Source: Ilex aquifolium (taxonomy: Eukaryota; Streptophyta; Magnoliopsida; Aquifoliales; Aquifoliaceae). Taken from it: a DNA stretch of 64,000 bases. The position numbers were made by a program, and so were the translations under genes. The notes below the pieces were generated by a model, which was not told the DNA's origin, did not search any database, and saw nothing but the letters and a program-made list of their open reading frames with translations. Positions 11,837 to 24,400 of this stretch are shown here, one piece after another. Positions within the stretch are counted from its first letter, which is position 1. The number at the start of each line of letters is the position of its first letter. The DNA is taken from contig OX637405.1 in the NCBI GenBank assembly GCA_951799425.1, positions 25,771,635 to 25,835,634 of the forward strand. The letters run 5' to 3'.

Positions 11837-12381
11837 TAGGGGTGTTCAAATTTTTGATTAATCGTAATTTTCTATCCTACTCAATCTCATTGAACGGTTA
11901 GTCAAAAAAATTGGGCAGTAATGCAAAATAGTCAATAATTTTTGTATTATTACCCTACCCTACCCGTATTAATTTATATATATATATATATATATACACT
12001 AAAAACCCTAATTCTCTAATCATATGGTTTAAACTTAAAACAATTGCTATTGTATTTGTGCAATAATTATGATTGATTGATATTTATTCTTTCTTGTGTT
12101 TTATTGTAATTGTTGTTATAATTGTTTTAGGTTTTAGTGTTATTAGTTTATTGTGTTACTAAATTGGTGTATGTTATTTAATTGAATTATTAAAATGATC
12201 TAAAAATTAATAATTACAAAAGTGTTCACCCGATTTCCTACCCGATTAATTTGGCCGGAAGTCGGATAAGAATATCACACTTGATCGGATAGGGTAGATC
12301 AAGCAAAAATTATTCCGTAAAGTATCGAGTAGGAAGACGGAAGATCATATTTCCTACCCGTAGGGTATGTTGAACACCCTA
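11837..12381. mobile_element. hAT-like non-autonomous element, target duplication unclear
   Basis: The ends are TAGGGGTGTTCAA and, read inward from the right, TAGGGTGTTCAACA. Internal copies of TACCCG/CGGGTA fill both subterminal regions. The flanks (CGGTACCC / CCCACCCC) are poor matches, perhaps because the site is C-rich. The class is assigned by likeness to the better-delimited elements at 27716 and 53879. Confidence 0.6.
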
Positions 12382-13020
12382 CCCACCCCCTTCAAAAATA
12401 AATCTGGGGGATCATGACGTTACCCTTCAAATTTTTTGATCTAAAAATAAAAAAATAAAATAATAAAATAATAAAAAATAAAAACAATTATAAACTAAAG
12501 ATCAGCCATTGCACCCCATCCATCATACCTTCCCCTTTCTCTGTATCTCCCTCTCTTTCTCTCATGTGTAGACTAGGGGCCAAGGTGTTTGTTGGGAGTT
12601 GGTCGAAATAGTGGGCGACTTTTAATGTGAATAATGTCTATTTAATTTTATTTTTAGATGGGAATGTATTCCTTGTCAAAAGTCAATAAAACAATTCAAT
12701 GATATTATTGTTTGGTTGTCGGGTAGAATAATAGGTTAGGACTGCTCTAAATACTTGCAACAGAGAATAGGAAAATATGGATTTTCAATGTACATGTGGT
12801 AGAATAGTTTTACCAAGATTGAATAAGTTAAAAAATTTACTAAGAATTGATGTATCACTAGAATTAGGTTTCCTAGTTAAGTTAGGATTAAAATTATTAA
12901 CTAGTGCCAATAAATATGCTTTTTTAGATGTAAGTAAAAAAATTACCCAATTATATAAATCTTGTGTTCTTATTTTCTTGATTCTCTTTTTCTTGTTTGG
13001 CAAAAAAACTAAAGAAATAA

Positions 13021-13757
13021 GGGTAAATTACACTCACACCCCTTTTTTGGTATTATTACACGGACACCTCTCACGTTTAAAAAATTACAGTGAGACCCCA
13101 ATAGTTAGACGGAGTTAACAACCTTGATAAAAAGACTATTTTGCCCTCCCTTTAACACAAACTCAAACCCAAACCCCAAACCCAATACCTAACGTCTTCG
13201 TCGTCTTCTCTGTACCTTGACCATTAACACCTTCTCTCTGACTCTTTCTCTCTCATTCATTCACTCTCTCTCTCTTTCATACCCTCAAGGCAAAGAATCA
13301 GGTCAAAACCGTTGATCTTCTCTCTCTTTTTCTGTATATATATATATATATATCACCCAAAGCAAAGAACCAGCCCAAAATCGCAGAAGATTGCTAGCAT
13401 TTCCCCCACCACTGCAACACCCTCCAGTAGCCACCCTTTTTCCAAATCCAAGGAATCAAAAGGATTTGATGTAAAGATCTGAGAAATCAAAAGGATCTGA
13501 AGCTTAAAAAATTTACTTGGATGATTTTGGGGGGTTTTTGGGGTTCAATTTTACTAGTGGTTGTTGGGTTTATGTGTGTAGCGTGGTTGAGGAGTTGGAA
13601 ATGGAGGTGGAGGAGAAGAATGTGGTGGGGTTGCTGGACTGTGATGGTTGTGTGTGTGTGTGTGTGTTGTGTCGTTTTGTGGAGGAGAAAATGAAGATGG
13701 TGGTGGTGGACCGGTGATGGGGTTACTCCGTTACGGGGTAGTGGTGGTGCTTTGTGT

Positions 13758-13808
<51 letters not shown>

Positions 13809-14871
13809 AGGAGGAGGTGTAGGTGGAGGTGATTTTCGGAGAAGTTCGGTGGTGGTTTCTGTGGTGTAGAGGGGGCGGTGGGTGGTGGTTAACTGTGATG
13901 GTGTTAATGATGAATTTGGGGCAAATCTGGATTGATAAATGGAATATTCATTAATATTTCGTCTCTCAGATTTGAGGTGATGGTGGGTGATTTTGAAACC
14001 CTAACTCCCTCTCTTTATCTTGCAGTCCTGAGGCATTTCTGTGGTGGTGGTGGTGGTGATAGGCGTTTCTGTTGTGGTGGTGCTTGTGATTGTTGGTGCG
14101 TGTTACTGAGTTGGCGGCGATGCAATAGTGACGATGTTGTGGAGGAGAAAAGTCATGTATAGAGATGGTTGATGATGAGTTTTGGCTAGGTGGTGGTTTC
14201 AGTGGTGGAGGCGGAGGTAGTTTCCATGGAATTGTGGTTTCTCTCTGTCTCTGTTCTCTTCTCTCTCTCTCTCTCTGTTGGTGGTGTCTGGATGTGTTGG
14301 GTGGCAGATGCACTATTTGCGGTGGTTAGGTTTAGGCAGTGGTGATGGTGGCAGAACTTGTGGTGATTGTGGCAACAGTAAAAATGTATGTAATTAGATA
14401 AATAATAAAAAAGTAAAAATCTATGTAATTAGATAAATAATAAAAAAAATAAATTTAATATGAGATAATTGGATAGGTAATTATTAAGGTTTTTAAAAAA
14501 TGATTATTTTTTAAATTGTACTAATAGTACCAAATATTATTTAATAAACAAAAAAAAATTAATATTTTATTTATTAATGTAATGTATTTAGAAATTAAAC
14601 ATATAAGTGTTAAATTTTAATATATATATTTCATATATAGATTAAAAAAATAAATGAGAGGTTGGATAAATTTGGAGGGTATTTTTGGTATTTTGAGAAT
14701 TATGATTGATGACCTCAGTTTTGACTGTTAGCAAGTTTAACGTCTGTTAGTTGGAGGGGGTGTGACTGTTACAAGTTTTAAATGTCAAGGGAGTTCGGTG
14801 TTATTTTTAAAATGTGAGGGGGTGTCAGTGTAATAAAACCAAATATCAGGGGGAGTGAATGTAATTTACCC
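13021..14871. mobile_element. Mutator-like (MULE) non-autonomous element, 1.85 kb
   Basis: Exact 9-bp target duplication AAGAAATAA (13012-13020 and 14872-14880). Terminal inverted repeats GGGTAAATTACACTCAC and GGGTAAATTACATTCAC continue with a diverged match for over 100 bp. The interior holds GT-, GTGG- and GA-rich low-complexity DNA and short open frames with no domain. It ends about 360 bp upstream of the P58IPK-type start codon, so it abuts that promoter. Confidence 0.88.
13762..13805. repeat. (GA)n microsatellite
   Basis: About 21 uninterrupted GA units inside the MULE, followed by imperfect GGAG and GGT repeats. Confidence 0.9.
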
Positions 14872-14962
14872 AAGAAATAACAGTTCAAATAAAGACTTTA
14901 AAATATATTCCATGTGGCATTTTTCCATTGGAAGTGCCAACAATAAACCCTGTGTCTCAAGA

Positions 14963-15000
14963 TGACACGTGGAGCTCTACGATAGGCTTCTGTAACGTGG
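14963..15000 (+). promoter_or_regulatory. Two ACGTGG bZIP-type motifs upstream of the P58IPK-type gene
   Basis: TGACACGTGG (14964-14973, containing the G-box CACGTG) and TAACGTGG (14993-15000) lie 235-275 bp upstream of the likely start codon. Plant unfolded-protein-response and ABA bZIP factors bind ACGT cores of this kind. P58IPK genes are known to be ER-stress-inducible, so a role in that response is plausible. The link is inference. Confidence 0.4.
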
Positions 15001-15234
15001 AATGACCTGCGAATCCTTATTACATTCAACTCAATACTTCCCTGTTTCTGAGAACCGTTTAATGTTAGAACTCTTAATCCTTAAAAGCAAACTCAAAAAC
15101 ACATCGATTTCTCGGACGCCTCTCTCTGCATTGACTGTCCTTCAACTCACCCAGAATCCATTGTATACAGGAGTGTGTGGGTGTGTGTGTGTGTTTGAAT
15201 TTTAATTGATATATGATCGTTTCAGAGAAAGATT

Positions 15235-15428
15235 ATGAAGCTTTTGGTTTTCTCATCGGCCATGGATTCGGTAGCTTGGAAGGACTTTATTTTCTCAATA
15301 CTCATACTCAATTTGGTTCTGGCTTGCCAACTCGTCCTTCTCCAACCACTGGTCTCCGCCCAAGGTAATGCGTGCTTCGATCTGTCGTTTTCTTCATCGA
15401 ATTGATTTCACTTGTAATTAGTAGTTTT

Positions 15429-15479
<51 letters not shown>

Positions 15480-18400
15480 GGGGGGTTGTATATATATATA
15501 GGGTGAAGTTAGTTGTGAACTTGTGATGATCTTATTCGGTTGGTTTTTCTTTGAATTGGATTTTTTCCAATTTCTAGCTTAAAATTTCTATGAAGATGCA
15601 TTTTTTTTGGCCTCTATTTAACAGTTTTGCTTCATACATTATAGACTCATAACAGATTTTTTTTTGGTCTGGGACTCGTAACATATTAAAATTCTCTAAT
15701 TTACTGCATGTAGTTCTCAAAAACACTCCCTATTATATATAGGATTATTTCAAGTAAGTATACAAATAATATGCCCCATCCATACTATAGAGTCGATTAT
15801 AATACTATCTCCAATTGAAGCGTATTAGTTTTAAATTTATTATTGTGCCCACCAGATAAACACAAATATGAATAACTAGACTATAGTATTTTTTTTGTAT
15901 CTCACTCTTAATCCAGTGTCTTAGCAAACACTGGATTACTGTGGGTAGTATTTTTGTTAGATATTTAATCTTGTATTTTATCCGTTTATATAGGATTAGC
16001 CTGAATTATCTAATATAATCCATTTTTTTACAATACAGTAACCAAATGACGCCAATGTGTAAATGGGTTTTGGGAGGGGTATATATTGTATGTAAGAGTA
16101 GCTTATTCTCACAAATCAGCTGCCCTTGTATTCGAGGCCATCAAGCCAAGAAGTAGAAAATAAATAAACTCAGCATTGACATGGAAAGATAGAGCTTCAT
16201 GGGAGTTGTATTAAGATGCAGCAGATCTCTAGGACTTTTTGGTTATTTCGTGCATTAAATCTTGTTGAAAACTTTGACAGGCTTATGTTCTCTATTTCTG
16301 CGTATTATGGGTTTGCTCTAGGAACATAAATTGTAGTCAGGCAGGTTGGTTAGGTATTTTTTAGCTGTAAATTACTTTAGTACACATTTTTGCTTTGATC
16401 TTTTGAATGATATTTTTTGTGATTTATCGGTGTTCTGTCATGTGGGTGTTTTGAGTTTATAGCAGTTGAAAGCATTTATTGCTTTTCTCTTTACATTTGC
16501 AGACTGTGCCGTAAGTGCATTTTGGATTCTGTTTAACTAGGTTTCTCTCCATAAGATGTAGTGATTTTTCTTTTTTTGTTTTGTTTTTGGAATTTTCAAA
16601 CTATCATGATTGAACCACCCCTTTTGTGCGAGGGCACACCCCCACATAGCGACGGAGCCAAAATTGGGCATAATGCGGGCAAATTTTAACATTAGTAATA
16701 CTACATGTACTTAATTTGAGACCTATGTAGAGGTCTAATTCATTGTTATCGTTGAATTAGCAAATAGATCGCGTTCAATGCCGAGATCCACTGTTATTTT
16801 AATGATGGCAATATATTAGATTCTCAATTTAGATTTCTAAAATAGATCCAATAGCATTGCTCTTTTAATAATAGTAAGATTAAAATTTGAAAACAAATAA
16901 AAAAAGGTAACCTAGTGCATGGACTCTCATTTCTGTAAGGTCTAGAGAAGATATTAGGGGTAATCTAGTGCATGGACTCTCGTTTTTGTAAGGTCAGATA
17001 TATGTAGTCTTACCCTACACGAGAGAGGATAATTCTACGACTTAAATCCTTGAACCATAGGTCATAATTCAACCACCTTACCTTTACAATTGTTCCTGAC
17101 TAATTTTTCAGAGTTATTAAAATATGGCATGATCTTACTATTCGATACGTCAAAATTAACAACAGGTAGAGAGAGCGGACAAGATATTGGGAGGGAGAAT
17201 GAAGAGCTACAATATGATTTCTTGAACACTTGTTGAGAGATTTAACCAACTAAACCTTATTTAGATTTGAGAGATTTAACCAACTAAACCTTATTTAGAT
17301 TCACTTAATTGAGAGTAAAAAATTTAATCCAAATGTAATAAATGATTAAGTAGATTAAAATGTATGAGAATTTTTTGTGGGGGCAAAACCTATTAAAAAT
17401 TTATTTTGAAAAAAAAAAATTAGTGGGGGCAGGCTTGTGGCTCCGCCCCAGCCCCCACCCCCACAACGCCTGGATGTCCATGTTTCGCATGAATTATATC
17501 CAGTTATATGTTTTTTGAAAAGAAACCCTTGGGTTTTACAAAATCAATTATTTTTATTTTGTAATTTGTGGGTAAATTGAAAGATTTTCCATATAAACTG
17601 GTAATTAACCAATTCAAGGTGATATGATTTTCACTTTGATGTTTGGCTCCCTGTGGGTAAAATGCTGTTTGAAGAATTTTAAGCTATTTGTTCTATCTTT
17701 TATGTTGTTTGGGAACCAAACAGTGTGCAGAAACATGTTAACTAAGGTAGATAATCAAGGTTTTCTGTATCCTTTTGCTCTTTGTTGTTGCTGAAGTATT
17801 AGTGCTGTGAATGTATTTGAAGTTTGGGCTGTAATAAGTCGATATGCATGTTATCTCGTGTGTTTTTTCTATACACAGAAGTTCCATAGGTGTGTATAAT
17901 ATGTTCCATTTTTCTGTATCTTGGATGTGCAGATAGCAAGGCTGGTGGTGCTGCTGCATTGTTTGAGAGAGTTTCACAAAGTATTAAGGTGAAACGTTAT
18001 AGTGAGGCACTCGATGATCTAAATTCTGCTATAGAGGCAGATCCAGCACTCTCAGAAGCATATTGGCATCGAGCATCTGTTCTTCGCCAGTTGTGCAGGT
18101 TTTATTTTTAAATTTTATTTCTGTTTTCTACAAAATTTCATTGTATTCTTTGTGGAAAGTAATAGTTGTTTTGGTTTTCCTGGAATTTAGTATTTCAGTG
18201 TTCTGCCATCTGTTAGCATGGTTAGGTTATGAGAATGCTTAGTTATTTGAAGTCAGTGAGTTAGTGTTTCATAAGTGTTTCAAAATGAAATATTATTAAT
18301 CACACATCGAGATTTTTTGGTGTGGGCATAGTAACTGTTGTAGTTTAGAACTTTGAAAAAGGGGGGGAAGAAAGGGGGGGGGGGGGGGGGAGAGGATGGG

Positions 18401-21400
18401 GGCTCCCTCATATTTAATCCTTTAGTTATCAGGCTCTGAGTAGAAAGTCCTTATTGCTTTTTGAAGTGCACTTTCTCCATGCTTCCTCGTGAGTTTACCT
18501 GGATTCCTCCTTCCCACTCTCTACACATTCTTCAGGAGCTTATATGCAAGTGCATTTTCCACTTTCTACCTACTCTTCCAGCAGGGATGGCCATATGATG
18601 GGATTCTTGCACTAATCATGTGCATCACGTTTGAATGTTCTTCAATTGCTTGTATTTAGTCAAAGTGTATGTGTATGTATGAATTTCGCTGTTGATTTTG
18701 GTGCTTCCTCCCTCTCAATAATCCTGCTATCTATGTCTTCTCCTTGGTTAATTGTGCTTTTTTGAGGTTGATTTCAGTGCTTCCCCCCACACAGTGACGC
18801 TGTTGTGTATGTGTTACGTGGTTTTGTAGTTAACTGAGTATTTCAACAGAAATATCAAGCTCCCATAGAACGTTTAGTTCGCTGTATGTTGGAAAAGTGT
18901 TAATAATTCTCTCTCTCTCTCTCTCTCTCTCTCTGATTGAAAAAAAAATATATAATTCAGGCAATTTTTTGCTAATGTAGATATGAGGAAGCGGAGAAAA
19001 GCTACAAAAAGTTTCTGGAGATGAAACCTAGAAATTCAGCTGCAGAGAAGGAACTTTCTCAGTTATTGCAAGCTCAGAGTGCTTTGGATTCAGCTATTAA
19101 TCTCTTTGATTCAGGCGACTTCACAAAACCACTGGAGTATATTGATAAGGTCGTACTTGTTTTTTCTCCGGCATGCTCCAAGGTATCAACTCTATCTTCA
19201 GGATAATCATCTTTTTCATGACCAGGAATACACATTATTTCCATTTCCTGTTTCTTGAGTTGGCTATTATACTTGGGCAACTCATAGGTTTCTCATACGA
19301 TGCACCGTTTCTGTGTTTGTTTCAGGCCAAACTCCTTAAGGTGAAATTAATATTAGCAGCTAAAGATTATTCTGGTGTGATCGCTGATGCGGGGTATATT
19401 CTCAAAGAGGATGAGAGTAATTTAGAGGCATTGCTTCTACGTGGTCGTGCCTACTATTACTTAGCTGATCATGATGTTGCTTTAAGGTTTGCTCAGAAAC
19501 ACATTTTTTATCTAAACATCCCCCACTCCAAACCAAAGCACCAAATTTTTTTAAAATAGATAAAACAATGATGAAATCTTGTGATTGGATGTAGTTGTAC
19601 TTCAATAATCAACATATTATTGACACAAATGGTTTGATATGTTTTCCTCAGGCATTACCAAAAAGGTCTTCGTCTAGACCCTGAGCATAGTGAATTGAAG
19701 AAAGCATATTTCGGATTGAAAAATTTACTCAAGAAGACAAAAAGTGTAATTCCAAAGAACTTTTCAAGAGCTTTATTACTCTTTGCTATATTTATGTGAC
19801 ATTGTGTAACTTTGATCACCCAAATTTGATTTTTTTAATGCAGGCGGAAGACAACGTAAGTAAGGGTAAGCTTCGTCTTGCGGTTGAGGACTATAGAGGT
19901 GCCCTTGCATTGGACCCTAATCATTCGGCACACAATGTACACCTGCATCTCGGTTTGTGTAAGGTCTTGGTTAAGCTTGGTAGGGGGAAAGATGCTGTGA
20001 CGAGTTGCACAGAAGCACTTGAGCTTGACGGGGAGCTCATTGAAGCTTTAGTTCAGGTTTCTTTACTTTCATTTTTCTGCATGTTTCTCTATAAGCATTG
20101 TAATATGTGTAGAAATGTCCTCTAGTTCAGGTTTCTGTACTTTCATTTTGCCGTATGCTTCTCCATGACCTTCTCCATGACCTTTATAATATGTGTAGAA
20201 ATGTTCAAGCGTGAGTGAATTTCATACCTAAGACGTGTAATAAGATCGGGACCGAATATATGGCGATGTTAAGTGTTTTAACTCCATTTCTTTTCCAGAG
20301 GGGTGAAGCTAAACTTTTGACAGAAGATTGGGAGGGAGCTGTGGCAGATCTAAAATCAGCAGCTGAAAGATCACCTCAGGTTTGTCTTGCATATTGGTTT
20401 TCATATATTCTTTGAAATTATATTTTAAGCTTCCACGCCAATTGTGCAACAGCCTGCAACAGTGCATTTTTGTTGCTCAAATTGATCTTTATTTTAAACC
20501 AAGTCATGTTTGGAATGTTTCATTAATTTTCTGAAGAGTCCAAGATTCTACTTGTTACATTTTTTGGTTGGTTATGTAAAGGGAGCTTCATATTGTGTTA
20601 TCAGTTACCCTTTCATGGCATCTCATGTGAATTTTTCTTTGATGGTCTTCCCATTTTTTGACCCCAAACACATACATAAAAGAGCTGGTTATGCATTGGG
20701 TAATTTTGTTAATAAAGTTGAATAGAAGGGGATAATTGGTGCTAAAAAACAGGAACATGATACTACAATCAGAAATGCATGTTAGGCCAGTCAATACAGT
20801 GTGACCTTCCACCAATTTTTTTTGTAGTTGGCCTCTTGTTGGGCAATCGACTCACCTTAGCTAGCCGCTGCCTCTATGCAATTTGTTAAGTTTAGAGGGT
20901 GAATACAACATTAGAGAAACGGAAAGAGGTCAAAAACTTAACCTACCTCTCAAAAATCACTTGTATTTATAGTTAACTCATAATCATACAAAAGACGTGT
21001 ATACCCATTATGTGGTATACTTATTACAACTAGTATTTACATAATAATACTATCATATTCTTAACACCCCCCTTCAGGCTGGATTATATATATCATACAA
21101 TCCAAGTTTGGAACAAATAGTTGCAAGATTCATACGACTCAATGTTTGGTAAACATATCTGCAAGTTAATCCTCAAATATCACAAATGGAGTTGTAATAT
21201 CTCCGGCTATTATCTTGTCTCGAATGAAGTGACAATCAACTTCAATATGTTTGGTTCTCTCGTGAAATACTGGATTGACAACGATATGAATAACTGTCAA
21301 ATTATCACAGAACAACTATAAAGGAGGTTGAACTGGAAAGCCAATTTCCTGGAGAAAGTATAGCAGCCATGTTAACTCTCTAGTTGTATTTGTTATTGTT

Positions 21401-24400
21401 TTATTCTCAGCCTCAGCACTGGATCTTGTTGCCACTGTTTGTTTCTTACTCTTCCATGAGACAACGTTACCTCCAAAGAAAGTACAATAACCAGCAGTTG
21501 ATCTCCGATCAGAAGGAGAGTCAGCCAATTAGCATATGAAAAATCCTCAATTCTAAGATGTCCATTAGCTTGATATAACAATCCAAGACCAAGAGTACGT
21601 TTGAGGTATCGAAAAATATGAGTGACTGCCTCCCAATGTGGTACTGTAGGACATCTCATAAACTGACTTACTACACTAACTACATAAGAAATATTCTGCC
21701 GGGTAATAGTGAGATTCCCAACCAACCTACGATACCGACCCGGATTCTCAAACAATGCACCATCATCCATCAACAATTTCTGATTCGGATTCATAGGAAC
21801 ATCAATTGGTCTATCATCCAGCAAACCTACTTCTTCTAGCATGTCAAGTACATATTTCCTTTGAGATAAACAAATGCCCAGTTTAGATCTAGCAACCTCA
21901 ATATCCAAGTATCTGAGTTTTTCTAGATCCTTAGTGTGAAATTGGTCTTGCATAAAGGTTTTTAATTTGTCAATTCCCTCAGAATCATTTCCAGTAATTA
22001 CAATATCATCTACATAAACAACCAATAGAATATATTCGGCATTCGTCTATCTATAAAACACAAATTGGTCTGTTTGATATCGAAAAAGACCACACTCTAA
22101 AATTATATCTGAAAACTTACCAAACCATGCCGTTAGTGACTACTTCAAACTATATAGAGATTTTTTTAACCGACATACACTCTTACTAGACTCCCCCTTA
22201 GTAGTAAACCCATGTGGCTATTCCATGTAGACTTCTTCAACTAAGTCACCATGTAAGAAGGCATTCTGGACATCTAACTGAAATAAGGGCCAATCAAGAT
22301 TAGCAGTCAAATAAATCAATATACGAACAGAGGAGATTTTGACAATTGGAGAAAAGGTCTCCTCATAATTAACACCATAGGTTTGAGTAAAACCTTTAAT
22401 AACAAGACGGGCTTTGAGACGCTTCATAGAACCATTCGGATTAAATTTAACAGTGCATACCCAGCGACAAACAACAATCCCTTTACCAAGAGGTAAAGGA
22501 ATAAGATCCCAACTTCCATGATGATGTAAGACATCCGCTTCCATATCTTTCCTCCAACTCGGATAAGACAACGGACTCTGTAAGTGTTTAGGAATAGAGA
22601 TAGTAGACAGTTGAGAGGTCAAACAAGAGAAAATAAGAAACAAGGCATCACAAGAAACAAAATGAGGAATGCGATGTTTAGTAACACACGATCGAGTACC
22701 TTTGCGAAGAGCAATAGGTAAAGAGTTGAAATTACCTGAGGGACTAGGATTAGGAGATGGCAAGTAAGACGGTACGGGCACCTCAGTCGATGATCGAGGA
22801 CGACGAGAGTATACATAGAGTGAAAGAGTAGGTGGTAGCACTGGGCAAGAAATTTGGATTGTTGGGCCTTGATAATTATTTAAGCCTGTAACCCAAGAGC
22901 AGCTAATTTGACCCAACGAAGACCCACAACTTCGTCTTCTCCAAATCTTGTATCTTTAGAAGAATTCAATGCAGTAATTAATGATTGTGGCATCATTGAT
23001 TGCGGTTATGAGGGCAGCATACCTGGTCGAATAACTAAGAGTGGGGGCTTTGTTTGGGCGAGGTTTGAGAGAGTTTTTACTAATCCGGCTTGGGCTGATG
23101 TTTTATCCTATACTATGGTTAAAGACTTACCACGTCCAACGGCGGGTCTTAATAGAAACCCTAGCTTCCAACGGCGCCTTACACCAAAGCCACTACAATG
23201 CTAGCCACACCAAGCTCTAATAGCAACACAGTGGCCCTTCACTGATCTTCAACGACTATAGCACAGCGGCGACCACCACCAACACCCCCTCACACCACAC
23301 CACACCACACCACACCACTAGCGATGACAACAACAACAACGCCTGTGATCCAATCAAACCACTAAATGAGCAACCCAACGAAGACAGTGAAGCCAAGCCA
23401 CTCAACAAACCCAACGAAACCACTCCGACGGTGTAACACTTCACACCACCTCTGGCGACCACCACAACACCAAAGAGGTGATTCCCGTCAACATACTAAC
23501 ATCAAACACAATTCATAGTTACAAAATCCAATCATACACACAACCATGAACTTCACAGATCACCCACGACACTATATCGTGGTTGTGGGTTGCACGAACT
23601 AACTATGACCGGCGAAGAAGAAGAAGGAGAAGGGAAGAAAGAAATATTGAGATTATGAGTTTAGAATTCTCAGTATCAAAGAAAGGTTAATGGATCAATA
23701 ACCTGACTTAAGTTTAGAGGGTGAATACAATATTTGAAAAACGGAGAGAGATAAAAAACTTAACCTACCTCTCACAAACCACTTGTATTTATAGTTAACT
23801 CATAATCATACAAAAGATGTGTATACCCTCTATGTGGTATATTACAACTAGTATTTACATAATAATACTCCAATACTCTTAACATAATTAATATGCATTA
23901 TGATAATAGAGTATTACACTAAGTGTGTTTCACGGTCACCATGTGAATTTCAGTGTATGCATCTCCTTTTCTTGGAATTGCCCACATCCAAAAGGATATA
24001 TTAGTCAATACAGAATCTAGGCTGGGATTTGGATTTGTGTCAATGTTCACGTTGTTCTTGTCCTCTTTTTGTACTTTTTTAAACGTCTCTCTTTGTTTTC
24101 TTGATCTCTTTGTTCCCTGCATTCTTCTCTTACAATTGCGGATTGATGTTTGAATAACTTTTTGTAGCCGACCCTAAAAATGTAATGATCAGGCTTTGTT
24201 GAGTTGAGTTGGGTATTGATTTCTTTTATTAAATGGTTTAAATAGACTACATGTGCAGTTCTTAAGTCAATTGAGATTCAATATTTTCTAAAATCATATT
24301 GGGATCGAGTGACTTTTTTTCATTGATTGTATCTTTAGTCGTATTGTATCACTCTGCTTTTTGTAATTGAAATGGCGGTAATTATTGCACTCATGAACTT

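Larger units (their letters stand above)
11588..13011. other. Intergenic DNA with a poly-C run and a hAT-like element
   Basis: Outside the hAT-like element (11837-12381) this stretch holds a 17-base C run (11813-11829), an A/T repeat near 12435-12485, and unremarkable AT-rich DNA. A 113-codon open frame at 12777-13118 has no recognisable motif and runs into the end of the adjacent MULE, so I do not call it a gene. Confidence 0.5.
20884..23884 (-). mobile_element. Ty1/copia LTR retrotransposon, deleted and degenerate, with both LTRs
   Basis: Two direct repeats of about 182 bp, 20884-21066 and 23704-23884, share TTAAGTTTAGAGGGTGAATA and CTTAACA ends. The 5-bp flanks are CAATT and TAATT, one mismatch. 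On the minus strand a polypurine tract (GAAGGGGGG) adjoins the left LTR, and RT/RNase H remnants occupy 22916 down to 21316. Gag, protease and integrase are not recognisable. The element sits in P58IPK intron 7, antisense to the gene. Confidence 0.88.

Noticed and set aside
12777-13118. 113-codon plus-strand frame
   Set aside because: No recognisable motif, AT-rich composition, and it runs into the terminal repeat of the MULE at 13021.
13517-14313. Several Gly/Val- or Pro/His-rich frames on both strands
   Set aside because: They lie inside the MULE and are made of GT, GTGG and GA repeats.
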